Shown: positions 28,630-38,116, numbered from the stretch's first letter. The stretch: 64,000 bases of DNA from Azospirillum sp. 412522 (GCF_019805165.1 NZ_RWIJ01000002.1:62001-126000), one strand, 5' to 3'. Notes: a model not told the origin generated them from the sequence alone. Numbers and translations are program-made.

Positions 28630-30231
28630 TCAGCCGACCGGGGTCGGCGAGGCGGCCATCAGGTCGCGCGTGTAGGGGTGGACATGGTCGGCGTCGACCG
28701 CGTCGATGGGCAGCAGATCGACCAGTTCGCCCCGGCGCATCACGGCGATGCGGTGGGCGATCTGGCGGATCAGGTTGATGTCATGGGTGATGAAGAGATA
28801 GGCGGCCCCGGTCTCGGCCCGCAGCGACAGCAGCAGCTCGATGATCGAGGCCTGGACCGACACGTCGAGCGGGGCGGTGATCTCGTCGCAGATGACCAGC
28901 GAGGGCTTGGCGGCGAAGGCGCGGGCGATGGCGACGCGCTGCTTCTCACCGCCCGAGAGCTGGTGCGGCCAGCGCGTGGCATAGGCGGCCGGCAGCCGCA
29001 CCTGTTCCAGCAGCCTGCCGATCTCGGCGGCTAGGTTTCCGGCGGGCAGGTCGGCCGAGCCGGTGCCGAACAGCTTCAGCGGACGGGACAGGATCTCCCC
29101 CACCGTCTGGCGCGGATTCAGCGAACCGTCGGGATGCTGGAAGACGATCTGCACCGCGCGCCGGTAGGCGCCGTCCATATCACGGGCCGAGCCGATCGGG
29201 CGGCCGTCGAAGCGGATGCCGCCGGAGAAGTCGGCCAGCCCGGTCAGCGCCCGCGCGATGGAGGATTTGCCGGAGCCGGACTCGCCGACGATGCCCAGGA
29301 TCTCGCCGGCCCTGATGTCGAAGCCGACCGCGTGGGTCGCCGGCGGCGGGGGCGGACGGAACAGGCGCCGCCGGGCATAGCGGACCGAGACCGCCTCGGC
29401 GGCGAGCAGGACGCGGTCGCCCGGCCGGTCGTGAACCAGCCGGTTTTCCGGGCGCGGCACCGCCGCCACCAGCTTGCGCGTCTCCTCGTGGGCGGGGCGG
29501 GCGAAGATCGAGGCGGCCGGCGCTTCCTCCACCAGCCGGCCCTTCTTCATCACCGCCACCCGGTCGGCGACGCGCGAGACCAGGGCGAGGTCGTGCGAGA
29601 TGTAGAGCGCCGCCACTCCGGTCTCGGCGCGCAGCCGGGCGAAGAGGTCGAGGATGCGGGCGCCGGTGATGACGTCGAGTGCCGTGGTCGGCTCGTCGAA
29701 GACGATCAGTTCCGGCCGGCAGCCGAAGGCGGTGGCGATCAGGATGCGCTGCTTCTCGCCGCCCGAGATCTCGTGCGGATAGCGGCGCATCAGCGCGTCC
29801 GGATCGCGCAGCTCGACATGGCCCAGCAGTTCCAGGGCCAGATCCCAGGCGGCACGCCGGGTCAGGCCGCGGTTGTTGACCAGCGTCTCCGTCACCTGCC
29901 GGCCGACGGTCAGCGTCGGGTTCAGCGCGGTCGAGGGGTCCTGGAACACCATGCCGATGCGCCGGCCGCGGATGCGGGTCAGCGCGCGCGGCGGCAGGCC
30001 GCGCAGGTCGGTGTCGCCGAGCCGGATGCTGCCCGACAGCTCGCGGGCGTTCTTCGGCAGGTGCCGCATGATCGCCCAGGCGAGCGTGCTCTTGCCCGAG
30101 CCGGATTCGCCGACCAGCCCCAGCACCTCGCCGGGCGCAATGTCGAGGCTGATGTCCTGGAGGACGCGCAGCGGACGGCTGCCGGTGAGGTAGTCGAGCG
30201 TATAGTCGCGCAATGAGAGGACTGCGGTCAT
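28630..30231 (-). CDS. Peptide ABC transporter, fused DppD-DppF-type ATPase
   Basis: Second fused double ATPase of the window, 533 residues. The first domain has Walker A GESGSGKS and signature ISGGEKQR; the second has GESGSGKS and LSGGEKQR, each with a clear D-E-P-T or D-E-I-T Walker B. The start is the ATG that overlaps the DppC-type stop (ATGA); an in-frame extension upstream lies inside the permease gene and is rejected. It powers the importer formed by the two permeases and binding protein upstream. Confidence 0.92.
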   Translation of the reverse strand: MTAVLSLRDYTLDYLTGSRPLRVLQDISLDIAPGEVLGLVGESGSGKSTLAWAIMRHLPKNARELSGSIRLGDTDLRGLPPRALTRIRGRRIGMVFQDPSTALNPTLTVGRQVTETLVNNRGLTRRAAWDLALELLGHVELRDPDALMRRYPHEISGGEKQRILIATAFGCRPELIVFDEPTTALDVITGARILDLFARLRAETGVAALYISHDLALVSRVADRVAVMKKGRLVEEAPAASIFARPAHEETRKLVAAVPRPENRLVHDRPGDRVLLAAEAVSVRYARRRLFRPPPPPATHAVGFDIRAGEILGIVGESGSGKSSIARALTGLADFSGGIRFDGRPIGSARDMDGAYRRAVQIVFQHPDGSLNPRQTVGEILSRPLKLFGTGSADLPAGNLAAEIGRLLEQVRLPAAYATRWPHQLSGGEKQRVAIARAFAAKPSLVICDEITAPLDVSVQASIIELLLSLRAETGAAYLFITHDINLIRQIAHRIAVMRRGELVDLLPIDAVDADHVHPYTRDLMAASPTPVG

Positions 30232-31058
30232 CGTTCGTCCCGCGGGTTCATGGCGTCGCGCAGCCCGTCGCCGAGCAGGTTGAAGGCGATGGCGGTCAGC
30301 GCGATGGCCAGCGACGGCGCGATGAGGACCCAGGGCGCCTGATGGACGTACTGGCGGGCCTCCGCCACCATCAGGCCCCATTCGGAGGCCGGCGGCTGGG
30401 CGCCGAGGCCGAGGAAGCTGAGGGTGGCGAACAGCATCACCGCGAAGGAGACGCGGATCGTCGCCTCGATCACCACCGGGGCCATCACGTTGGGCAGCAT
30501 CTCGCGGAAGATGATCCAGGGCGCGCTCTCGCCGCGCACCGTGGCCGACTTGACATAGTCCTGGCCGCGGACGGTGAGGGCCACCGCGCGGGTGACGCGG
30601 GCCATGCCGGGGGCGAAGGTGACGGCGATGGCGATCATCGCGTTGCCGGCGCCGTTGCCGAGCGTGCTGACCAGCAGCAGGGCCAGCAGCAGGCCGGGCA
30701 CCGCCATCACCGCGTCGATGGTGCGCATGATCGCCTCGTCCCAGCGCCCGCCGAGATAGGCCGACGCGGTGCCGACCACCGCCCCGGCGACGGTGCCGAG
30801 CAGGGTGGCGGCCAGCGCCATCGGCAGGGTGGAGCGGGCGCCGACCAGCAGGCGGCTCAGCACGTCGCGGCCGAACTGGTCGGCACCGAACCAGTTCTGG
30901 GCGCCGAGCGGGCGGAAACGGCCGAGGAAGTCCATCTTCTCCGGGTCGTGGGGCGCCAGCCAGGGGCCGAACAGGCAGGCCGCGGCCAGCACCGCCAGCA
31001 GGATCAGGCCGATGGCGCCTTGCGGCGTGCGCATCAGCCGGCGCAGCAGGTCAGTCAT
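30228..31058 (-). CDS. Peptide ABC transporter permease, DppC type
   Basis: Permease of 276 residues with about six membrane segments. It carries GADQFGRDVLSRLLVGAR near residue 70 and the EAA loop DYVKSATVRGESAPWIIFREMLPN. The preferred ATG overlaps the DppB-type gene by 8 bases; an ATG 12 codons upstream is possible but lies deeper in that gene. It pairs with DppB to form the membrane channel. Confidence 0.9.
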   Translation of the reverse strand: MTDLLRRLMRTPQGAIGLILLAVLAAACLFGPWLAPHDPEKMDFLGRFRPLGAQNWFGADQFGRDVLSRLLVGARSTLPMALAATLLGTVAGAVVGTASAYLGGRWDEAIMRTIDAVMAVPGLLLALLLVSTLGNGAGNAMIAIAVTFAPGMARVTRAVALTVRGQDYVKSATVRGESAPWIIFREMLPNVMAPVVIEATIRVSFAVMLFATLSFLGLGAQPPASEWGLMVAEARQYVHQAPWVLIAPSLAIALTAIAFNLLGDGLRDAMNPRDER

Positions 31059-31998
31059 AGCGGATCCTCTTGTCGAGGACGGCGTAGGCGACATCGGCCA
31101 GCGTGTTGGCGACGGCGTAGGTCGCCGACATGATGAGGGCGCCGGCCTGGATCGAGGGCAGGTCGCGGGCGGTGACCGCCACCATCAGCTGCCGGCCGAT
31201 GCCGGGAATGGCGAAGATCTCCTCGATGACGATGATGCCGCCCAGCAGATAGCCGACATCCAGCGCCACGATGGTGACCACTGGCAGCAGCGCGTTGCGC
31301 AGGGCATGGCGGACCAGCACCGTGCGCTCCGGCAACCCCTTCAGCCGGGCGGCGCGGATATAGTCGCTGTGCAGCACATCCAGTGTTTCCGAGCGCACCA
31401 TGCGGGCGACATGCGCCACCAGGATCAGCGAGGCGGTCAGCACCGGCAGGGCCAGATGCCGAACCGCCCCACCGAAATCCTCCAGCGGCGAGACGTAGCC
31501 GGTGGCGGGCAGCCATTGCAGGCTGTCTGCCAGCAGCATGGCGAGCAGCGTCGCGGTGACGAATTCCGGGAAGGAGACCCCGAGATAGGAGATCAGTCCG
31601 GTCGCCATGTCGGCAGCCTTGCCCTGGCGCACCGCCGCCAGCATGCCCAGCGGCACGGCGATCACCAGCATGACCAGGATGGCGGCGACGGCCAGCAGCA
31701 GCGAGCGACCGAGCGCCGTCAGCATCTCCGGCCCCACCGGCTGGCCGGTGCGCATCGACAGGCCGAAATCGCCGGTCGCGGCATGGCCGACCCAGCGCAG
31801 ATACTGCCACCAGATCGGGTCGCCGAGGCCGAGGCGCTCGCGGATCGCGTTCAGCGCCTCGGCGGTGGCGTTCTCGCCCAGCAGGGTGACGGCGGCGTCG
31901 GCCGGCAGGGCCTGGGTGATGCCGAAGACCAGCACCGACACGATGAAGACCGTGTAGAGGATCAGCGCCAGCCGCCGCAGGAGCCAGGAAACGCTCAC
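31051..31998 (-). CDS. Peptide ABC transporter permease, DppB type
   Basis: Permease of 315 residues from a GTG start (MSVSWLLRRLALILYTV), which begins 5 bases after the binding-protein stop codon. It has about six membrane segments and the EAA loop DYIRAARLKGLPERTVLVRHALRNA, and ends AVLDKRIRYD as DppB proteins do. An ATG further upstream would lie inside the binding-protein gene. It acts with the DppC-type permease. Confidence 0.9.
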   Translation of the reverse strand: MSVSWLLRRLALILYTVFIVSVLVFGITQALPADAAVTLLGENATAEALNAIRERLGLGDPIWWQYLRWVGHAATGDFGLSMRTGQPVGPEMLTALGRSLLLAVAAILVMLVIAVPLGMLAAVRQGKAADMATGLISYLGVSFPEFVTATLLAMLLADSLQWLPATGYVSPLEDFGGAVRHLALPVLTASLILVAHVARMVRSETLDVLHSDYIRAARLKGLPERTVLVRHALRNALLPVVTIVALDVGYLLGGIIVIEEIFAIPGIGRQLMVAVTARDLPSIQAGALIMSATYAVANTLADVAYAVLDKRIRYD

Positions 31999-32002
31999 GG
32001 CA

Positions 32003-33577
32003 TCAACCCCGTTTGGGCGCGGCTGCCCCGAGCGAGACGAAGTCGAGGCGGAACACCGAACCGCGCGGGTGCAGGTCGTAGCCCTCGACATAGTCGCGCC
32101 GCGCCGCCAGCAGGTCGAAGAAGACCGGGATGACCGACGGCACCTCGTCATGCATCAGCTGCTGGGCCTTGGCGTAGAGGGCGGCGCGCTCGGCCTCGCC
32201 GGTCTTGGCCCGTGCCTCGGCGACCAGAACGTCGAAATCCTTGTTGTTCCAGCGCGTCTCGTTCCAGGCGGCGTCGGAGGTGTAGAGCAGCGAGAAGACC
32301 GCGTCGGCGGTCGCCTGCATGTTGTAGAAGCCGACGTAGAAATTGCCCTTCTTCCACACCTGATCCAAGTAGGTGGCATGCGGCATGGTCTGCACCTGGA
32401 TGCGGAAGCCGGCGGGCTTGGCCATCTCGCGGATGGCGACCGCCAGTTCGGTGCGGGTGCCCGGCTTGTCCGACGCGATCATGGTCAGGTCGACGCCGTT
32501 CGGATAGCCGGCCTCGGCCAGCAGCTTCTTCGCCTGGGCGAGGTCGGCCTTGCGCAGCGGCTGCTCGCGGTAGAAGCGGTAGGCCGGGCTGATCGGCGTG
32601 TCGTTGCCGGGGGTGCCGTAGCCGCCGGCGACGAAGCCCACCATCGCCTCGCGGTCGATGGACAGCGCCAGCGCCTTGCGGACGCGCGGGTCGGAGAAGG
32701 GCTTCTGGTCGCAGCCCATGTTGACGTTCAGGAACTGGCCCGACGGCACGCGCAGCGCCTTGACGCCGGAGGCCTTCTCCAGCCGCTGGTATTCACCGGG
32801 GGCGGTGCCCAGCATCAGGTCGATGTCGCCGGAGATCAGCGCCGAGGCCTCGGCGGTGCGGTCGGGATAGACCAGCACCTCGACCCGGTCGAGATAGGGG
32901 CGCGCCGGGTCGTAATAGGCCGGGTTGCGCTCCACCACGATCTTGCGGTCGGGTTCGAAGGAGACCAGCTTGAACGGGCCGGTGCCGACCGCGCTGCGCG
33001 ACAGACTGTCGAGGTCGGTCTCGATCACCTTCGCCGGGATGATGCGGGCGTTGGTGTAGGCCAGCGCCACCGGCAGGTCGGCATAGGGCGAGGTCAGGCG
33101 GAACAGCACGGTCCGCTCGTCCTTGGCCGTCACCTCCTTGATCGGGCCGACATTGGTGCGGCCCGGCGAGGCGGTCTTGGGGTCGAGGATGGCGGTGAAG
33201 GTGGCGACCACGTCCGCGGCGGTGCAGGGCGAGCCGTCATGGAAGGTCAGGCCCGGCCGCAGGACGAAGGTCCATTCGGTCAGCGTCTGGTCGGGCGACC
33301 AGGATTCGGCGAGGTCCGGTTCCACCTTCATGCCGGCGGCGAGCCGCGTCAGGCCGGAATAGAGCAGCTCGGCCACCAGATATTCCGGGTTCACGCGGGT
33401 GCGCAACGGGTGGATGACGCTGGCGGCCTGATCGACCGAGATGCGCAGCACGCCGCCGCGGCGCGCGGTGCTCTGCTGGGCGAAGGCCGGCAAAGCGCCC
33501 AGCAGGTTGAAGGCGGGCAGGGCGCCGAGGCCGGCGGCAGTTCCGGAGAGGAAGAGGCGGCGGGTCACGGAACTCAT
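32003..33577 (-). CDS. Peptide ABC transporter binding protein with Tat-type signal
   Basis: Family 5 solute-binding protein of 524 residues. The N-terminus has a twin-arginine motif (TRRLFLSG) and a hydrophobic stretch ending AFAQ, so export probably uses the Tat pathway. Family stretches include PDLAESWSPDQTLTEWTFVLRPGLTFHDG, SAVGTGPFKLVSFEPD and VRKALALSIDREAMVGFV. Its start overlaps the upstream M20-type gene by 4 bases. The substrate is not readable; the operon's amidohydrolase-type genes suggest peptides or N-acylated compounds. Confidence 0.92.
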   Translation of the reverse strand: MSSVTRRLFLSGTAAGLGALPAFNLLGALPAFAQQSTARRGGVLRISVDQAASVIHPLRTRVNPEYLVAELLYSGLTRLAAGMKVEPDLAESWSPDQTLTEWTFVLRPGLTFHDGSPCTAADVVATFTAILDPKTASPGRTNVGPIKEVTAKDERTVLFRLTSPYADLPVALAYTNARIIPAKVIETDLDSLSRSAVGTGPFKLVSFEPDRKIVVERNPAYYDPARPYLDRVEVLVYPDRTAEASALISGDIDLMLGTAPGEYQRLEKASGVKALRVPSGQFLNVNMGCDQKPFSDPRVRKALALSIDREAMVGFVAGGYGTPGNDTPISPAYRFYREQPLRKADLAQAKKLLAEAGYPNGVDLTMIASDKPGTRTELAVAIREMAKPAGFRIQVQTMPHATYLDQVWKKGNFYVGFYNMQATADAVFSLLYTSDAAWNETRWNNKDFDVLVAEARAKTGEAERAALYAKAQQLMHDEVPSVIPVFFDLLAARRDYVEGYDLHPRGSVFRLDFVSLGAAAPKRG

Positions 33578-34959
33578 CGGTCGGACTCCTTCTGCGGGCC
33601 GCGGCCTGGGGTCGGCACGGCGTTCGGACCAGTGTTTCGGTCGGTGTTTTCGGGGATCAGGTCGGGGGCGAAGCCGGCGGCCAGATAGGCCAGCACGCTC
33701 TGCGCCAAGGCCACGATGTCGGTAACGGTGGTGTGTTCGTCGGGGGAATGGACGTTGCTCTCGGGCCGGCCGAGCCCGGTCAGCAGCACCTCCTGCATGC
33801 CGGTGCGCTGGACCCAGCCGAAGTCGGAACAGCTGGCCGCCCCCCAGGCGCGGAATTCGTCCGGGCGGTAGCCGAAGCCGGCCGACAGCGCCGCCTGCCA
33901 GCGCGGCCAGTGCGGGCCGGTCGGATCGCCGGTGGGGGCGAGGTGGCCGACCAGCTGGATGTCCACCGCAATGTCGGGGCTTCCGGCTATCGCACGGGCG
34001 ACCGTGGTTTCGATCTCCGCCCGCGCCTCCTCATAATTCTCTTCCGGCGCATAGCGGCGGCAGACCAGGATCTCGAACAGCGAGGGGACCTGCCCGCCGC
34101 AGATGCCGCCATGGGCGGCGGCGACGTCGAGCCGGGCGGCCAGCGGACCGGAGGCGGTCGGCGGCGGCGGCAGGGTCGAGGTCCGTTGCGCCACCACCGG
34201 CTTGAGGTCGGTCAGCGCCTGGAGCAGCGGCAGCGCCGCCTCGATGGCGTTGACGCCGGAGCCGGAGCGGTTGCCCTCGCCGGCATGGACGGTGTGACCG
34301 TGCAGCCGGATCTGCAGGTTGAACAGGCCGAAGCAGCCCGCCCAGATGCGCGGCGCGGCACTGCCGTTGAAGTTCAGGACATGGCCCTTCAGCAGCCCCT
34401 GTTCGGCAAGGTACCGCACGCCGGGATAGAGGCCGCCCTCCTCGTCGGTGCAGAACAGCAGCATCGGGTCGTAGGCGAGCGGCAGGCCGCAGGCTTCGGC
34501 GGCGCGCAGCGCCAGCAGCACGGCGGCGATGGTGCCCTTCATGTCGGCGGCGCCCAGCCCGTAGAGCCGGTCGCCCTCGCGGGTCAGGCGGAGCGGGTCC
34601 TTGTCCCAGCCGGCGGCGGCGGGCACGGTGTCGACATGGAAATACAGTCCGAGAACCGGCTTGCCCGTCTCCCGTTCACCGATGAGATTGGTGCGCCGGC
34701 CGGACGCCGGTCCGCCGGGCACCCGCCACAGGGCGTCGGGAACGACGACCCGGCTGGAGCGGAAGCCCAGCGGGGCGATCAGCTCATCCATCAGGTCGGC
34801 GAAGGCGTCGTAGCCGGCGCCGGGAGGAAAGGACGTGTCGACAGCGATCATGCGGGCGAGATCGGCCACGGCGGGTTCCACCGAGCGCGCGATCCAGGCC
34901 ATCGCCTCATCGAGCGACCCGTCGCCGGCGGCCTGACCGCTTCCGTGCCGATTGTCCAT
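33574..34959 (-). CDS. M20-family metallohydrolase (acetylornithine deacetylase-like)
   Basis: A 461-residue amidohydrolase of the M20 fold, first gene of the operon. Unlike the paralogue at 27359-28585 it keeps most metal and catalytic residues: His108 and Asp110 (YFHVDTVP), Asp139 (GLGAADMKG), the Glu173-Glu174 pair (TDEEGG) and a late histidine in NVHSPDE. The usual EPT glutamate region reads LNFNGSAAP, which is unusual. It probably releases an acyl or amino acid group from the imported substrate in the cytosol. A GntR regulator is divergent. Confidence 0.82.
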   Translation of the reverse strand: MDNRHGSGQAAGDGSLDEAMAWIARSVEPAVADLARMIAVDTSFPPGAGYDAFADLMDELIAPLGFRSSRVVVPDALWRVPGGPASGRRTNLIGERETGKPVLGLYFHVDTVPAAAGWDKDPLRLTREGDRLYGLGAADMKGTIAAVLLALRAAEACGLPLAYDPMLLFCTDEEGGLYPGVRYLAEQGLLKGHVLNFNGSAAPRIWAGCFGLFNLQIRLHGHTVHAGEGNRSGSGVNAIEAALPLLQALTDLKPVVAQRTSTLPPPPTASGPLAARLDVAAAHGGICGGQVPSLFEILVCRRYAPEENYEEARAEIETTVARAIAGSPDIAVDIQLVGHLAPTGDPTGPHWPRWQAALSAGFGYRPDEFRAWGAASCSDFGWVQRTGMQEVLLTGLGRPESNVHSPDEHTTVTDIVALAQSVLAYLAAGFAPDLIPENTDRNTGPNAVPTPGRGPQKESDR

Positions 34960-35063
34960 GACAGGCTCGCTGTTTTCTATATTCTATAAAGAAATGTGAC
35001 CGGCGCACAAATCTTTGTCAATCGTCAAGATTCGAGCAATTTCTGGCTATTTTCGAGGCGGTA
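34960..35063. promoter_or_regulatory. AT-rich divergent promoter region between the M20 operon and GntR
   Basis: This 104-base gap is far richer in A and T than its surroundings. It holds a TTCTATA repeat followed by TTCTATAAAGAA (34982-34993), which has TTCT/AGAA symmetry and could be a GntR operator. Both the minus-strand peptide operon and the plus-strand regulator must be transcribed from here. The site assignment is inference. Confidence 0.4.
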
Positions 35064-35813
35064 GTGAACAAAAAGACGGCAAACATGGCGGGCGACCTGC
35101 CGATCCCGCTCTACGAGCACGTCAAGCGCCGCATGGCGGAAGCCATTCTGCTGGGCGAATGGCCGCCCGGCATGGTGCTGCCGGGCGAGGTCGCGCTGGC
35201 CGCCGACTATGGGGTCGCGGTCGGAACGATGCGCCGTGCGCTGGCCGACCTGACGGCGGACGGCATGCTGATGCGCCGGCGCAAGACCGGGACGGTGGTC
35301 ACCGGGCGCACGCCGCAGCACAGCCTGCGCTTCTTCTTCCAATATTACCGGATGCATGGCGGCGACGGCCGGCTGCTGTCGTCCGAGGCCGTCGTGACCG
35401 AAATAGCGCGCAGCCCGGCCGGCGCCGAAGAGGCCGCCCTGCTGGGCGAGGAGCCGGGCGAGCCGCTGATCCGCATCCTGCGGCTGCGCCGGGTGGAGGA
35501 GCGGGCGGTGATGCGCTCGCGGATCGCGATGGTGGCCCGCCGGGTGCCCGATTTCCCGCTGGAACCGTCACTGGTGCCGCAGCGGCTCTACCTCCATCTG
35601 CTCGACGTGCACGGCATCCGCATTTCCGCGGTGCGCGAGCGGGTCTCGGCCGGCCTCGCCACCGCCGAGGACCGCGCCGACCTCGGCGTCCCCGATCCGA
35701 CTCCGCTTCTGGTCATCGACGAGGAGGCGTTCGACCAGAGCGGAACCCTGACCATCATCAGCCATCACCGCACGCTGACCGACGACCACCGCTATGTGAA
35801 CGAAGTGCGGTGA
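35064..35813 (+). CDS. GntR/HutC-family regulator with UTRA domain
   Basis: A 249-residue repressor-type regulator. Residues about 20-85 form the GntR winged helix-turn-helix (PGEVALAADYGVAVGTMRRALADLTADGML). The rest is a UTRA ligand-binding domain, as in HutC-type members. The GTG start has GAGG 5 bases upstream; an ATG seven codons later is an alternative. It is divergent from the peptide/amidohydrolase operon, which it probably controls in response to a substrate or product. Confidence 0.85.
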   Translation: MNKKTANMAGDLPIPLYEHVKRRMAEAILLGEWPPGMVLPGEVALAADYGVAVGTMRRALADLTADGMLMRRRKTGTVVTGRTPQHSLRFFFQYYRMHGGDGRLLSSEAVVTEIARSPAGAEEAALLGEEPGEPLIRILRLRRVEERAVMRSRIAMVARRVPDFPLEPSLVPQRLYLHLLDVHGIRISAVRERVSAGLATAEDRADLGVPDPTPLLVIDEEAFDQSGTLTIISHHRTLTDDHRYVNEVR

Positions 35814-35828
35814 CGGGCGGGGTGGAGC

Positions 35829-36875
35829 TTACGGCCCGTCGGGACCTGCGCGCTCCGGCGCCGCCGTCGTGCCGCGGCGGATCAGGGTCGGCACCAGCGG
35901 CGGCAGCGGCTCCGGCTTGCCGCCCTCCAGGCAGGCGAGCAGATAATCGGCGGCGCGCCGGCCGATCTCGTGGTTGTCGACATGCATGGTGGTCAGCGGC
36001 GGATCGAGCTGGCGGCTGATGGCGATGTCGTCGAAGCCGGTGATGCTGAGATCCCGCGGCACCGACAGCCCCATCGCCCGCGCCTCCAGCAGGGCGCCGA
36101 TGGCGAGGTAGTCGTTGCCGCAGATCACCGCGGTCGGCGCCGGATCGGCCGCCAGGATGGCGCGCACGCTCTGCCGGCCGAAATCGATGCTCCACTCCCC
36201 TTCGCGCAGATGTTGCGGGCGGATGCCGAGGCCGCGTTCGGCCAGCGCCTCGCGCACGCCGTCCAGGCGCGCGATGACGCGGTCGTTGCCGGCCGTCGGC
36301 TGGATGATGACCCCGATGGTTTCGTGGCCGAGGTCGAGCAGGTGGCGGGCGATGGTGTGGAAGGCCTGCCGGTTGTCGAAGCCGACGCAGGCATGCGGGC
36401 TGCCCGGCCGGTGGCTGTAGGTGACGACATAGGGGATGTGCCGCGCCTGGATGGCGGCGAACAGTTCGGGCCGGTGGGCCTCGCCGACGACGGCGAGCGC
36501 CTCCACCCCGCGGGCCAGCATCGCCTGGACGTCGTGGACCGCCTGGTCCTGGTTGTAGTTGAAGCAGCTCAGCAGCAGCGTGATGCCGCGTTCGGCGAAG
36601 GCCGCCTGCATCGCCCCGACCTGGGCGGCGAACACCTCGTTGTCGAGGGTGGGGATCACCGCGCCGACGATGGAGGTGCGGCGGCGGGCCAGCGCGCTGC
36701 CGGCGGCATGCGGCATCCAGCCCATCGCCTTGGCGGTGGCCAGCACCCGTTCGCGGATCGCCGGAGCGACCTTCTCCGGATTGTTGAAGGCCCGAGAGAC
36801 GGTGGCGGTGGACACCTCGGCCGCCGCGGCGACGTCCACCGCGCGGGGCGGGCGTCCAGGCTTTGGCTTTGACAT
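35829..36875 (-). CDS. LacI-family transcriptional regulator
   Basis: A 348-residue repressor from the ATG with GGAG 9 bases upstream; an ATG three codons earlier touches that site. The N-terminal helix-turn-helix reads VDVAAAAEVSTATVSRAFNN, followed by a periplasmic-binding-protein-like sensor domain that in this family binds a sugar or related molecule. It is convergent with the GntR gene (15 bases) and divergent from the TRAP operon. Two operators in the divergent promoter (36911-36926 and 36979-36994) fit repression of both the TRAP operon and itself. Confidence 0.9.
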   Translation of the reverse strand: MSKPKPGRPPRAVDVAAAAEVSTATVSRAFNNPEKVAPAIRERVLATAKAMGWMPHAAGSALARRRTSIVGAVIPTLDNEVFAAQVGAMQAAFAERGITLLLSCFNYNQDQAVHDVQAMLARGVEALAVVGEAHRPELFAAIQARHIPYVVTYSHRPGSPHACVGFDNRQAFHTIARHLLDLGHETIGVIIQPTAGNDRVIARLDGVREALAERGLGIRPQHLREGEWSIDFGRQSVRAILAADPAPTAVICGNDYLAIGALLEARAMGLSVPRDLSITGFDDIAISRQLDPPLTTMHVDNHEIGRRAADYLLACLEGGKPEPLPPLVPTLIRRGTTAAPERAGPDGP

Positions 36876-36910
36876 CGCCGGCATCTCCGTGGGGTGTGTG
36901 AACCTGTTGG

Positions 36911-36926
36911 TTGAAAGCGGTTACAT
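36911..36926. promoter_or_regulatory. LacI-type operator near the repressor's own promoter
   Basis: TTGAAAGCGGTTACAT matches the perfect operator at 36979-36994 in 13 of 16 positions and keeps the central AAGCG and TTACAT. It overlaps the weak -10 region of a minus-strand promoter with -35 TTGACG at 36941-36946. It is therefore a candidate site for autoregulation of the LacI gene. Confidence 0.55.
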
Positions 36927-36954
36927 ACCCTTCCTGCTTGCGTCAAGTTTGCTG

Positions 36955-36983
36955 TTGCATCAGTCCGTGTCGCGATCTATGTA
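36955..36983 (+). promoter_or_regulatory. Sigma-70-type promoter of the TRAP operon
   Basis: A -35 hexamer TTGCAT and a -10 hexamer TATGTA are separated by exactly 17 bases. The -10 overlaps the LacI operator at 36979-36994, so bound repressor would block polymerase. The first gene starts about 105 bases downstream. Confidence 0.55.
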
Positions 36984-36994
36984 AGCGCTTACAT
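36979..36994. promoter_or_regulatory. Perfect LacI-family operator palindrome
   Basis: ATGTAAGCGCTTACAT is a perfect 16-base palindrome with the central CG characteristic of LacI-family operators. It lies between the divergent LacI gene and the TRAP operon and covers the -10 of the operon promoter. Confidence 0.8.
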
Positions 36995-37093
36995 CGGCGG
37001 TGCCGGCTACGCGCCGGCCTCTCTTCCCGCCCCGTTTTCCTTGGCAAATCGCGAAAGGCCCGCCTGCGAACGGGCCGCAACAGGAGGAATGGT

Positions 37094-38116
37094 ATGCGCA
37101 ACGGTCTTCAGGCATTTCTGGCGAGCGCCGTCACGGCGGGCATGCTGCTGTTCAGCGGCGCGGGCAACGCGGCGGAGATCGGCGCGCACACCATGAAGCT
37201 GGCGAGCGCCGGTGCCGACGGCTCGCCGCTGGCGCTGGGCATGGCGAAGTTCGCCGAGATCGTGAAGGAGAAGAGCGGCGGCAAGATCAAGGTCCAGCTC
37301 TTCACCAACGGCGTGCTGGGCGGCGACGTGCAGATGATCTCGGCGCTCCAGGGCGGCATCGTCGAGATGACGGTGCTGAACGCCGGGCTGCTGTCCAGCC
37401 TGGACGACAATTTCGTGATGGTCGACCTGCCGTTCCAGTTCGAATCGCCCAAGGTGGCCGACGCGGTGATGGACGGCCCGGTGGGCAAGACCCTGCTGGA
37501 GAAGCTGTCGCCCAAGGGGCTGGTCGGTCTCGGCTATTGGGAGCTCGGCTTCCGCCAGCTGACCAACAGCCGCCGTCCGATCGCCACCGTCGAGGACATC
37601 GCCGGCCTGAAGATCCGCGTCGTGCAGTCGCCGATCTACATCGACCTGTTCAACACGCTGGGCGCCAACGCCGTGCCGCTGCCCTTCCCGGAGGTCTATA
37701 CCGCGCTGGAGACCAAGACGGTCGACGGCCAGGAGAACCCGGCCCCCAGCATCCTGACCGCCAAGCTGAACGAGGTGCAGAAGTACCTGACGCTCAGCAA
37801 CCACATGTACAACCCGCAAGCCGTGCTGGTCGGCGCCAAGTTCTGGGCCAAGCTGAACGAGGACGAGCGCAAGCTGATCCAGGACGCCACGCTGGAGGCC
37901 CGCGACTATGAGCGCCGCGTCTCCCGCGAGCAGGCGAGCAAGGCGGTGGAGGAGCTGAAGGCGAAGGGCATGACCGTCACCGAGCTGGCCCCGGCGGAGA
38001 TCGAGAAGTTCCGCGCCAAGATCCGCCCGGTGGTGGAGAAGTTCTCGCAGAAGGTCGATCCCGCCCTGATGGCGCAGGCCCAGGCCGAAATCGCCAAGGC
38101 GCGCGCCGCCCAGTAA
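37094..38116 (+). CDS. dctP: TRAP transporter periplasmic binding protein, DctP family
   Basis: Captures the substrate in the periplasm for the DctQM membrane complex. The protein has 340 residues with a 26-28-residue signal peptide (core SAVTAGMLLFSGAGNA). AGGAGG lies 6 bases before the ATG. Family features include the LPFQFES stretch, LKIRVVQSPIYIDLFNTLGANAVPLPF and the conserved arginine in KIRVVQ that usually pairs with a substrate carboxylate. The substrate is therefore probably a sugar acid or other carboxylate. It is first in an operon with a kinase and a lyase. Confidence 0.93.
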   Translation: MRNGLQAFLASAVTAGMLLFSGAGNAAEIGAHTMKLASAGADGSPLALGMAKFAEIVKEKSGGKIKVQLFTNGVLGGDVQMISALQGGIVEMTVLNAGLLSSLDDNFVMVDLPFQFESPKVADAVMDGPVGKTLLEKLSPKGLVGLGYWELGFRQLTNSRRPIATVEDIAGLKIRVVQSPIYIDLFNTLGANAVPLPFPEVYTALETKTVDGQENPAPSILTAKLNEVQKYLTLSNHMYNPQAVLVGAKFWAKLNEDERKLIQDATLEARDYERRVSREQASKAVEELKAKGMTVTELAPAEIEKFRAKIRPVVEKFSQKVDPALMAQAQAEIAKARAAQ

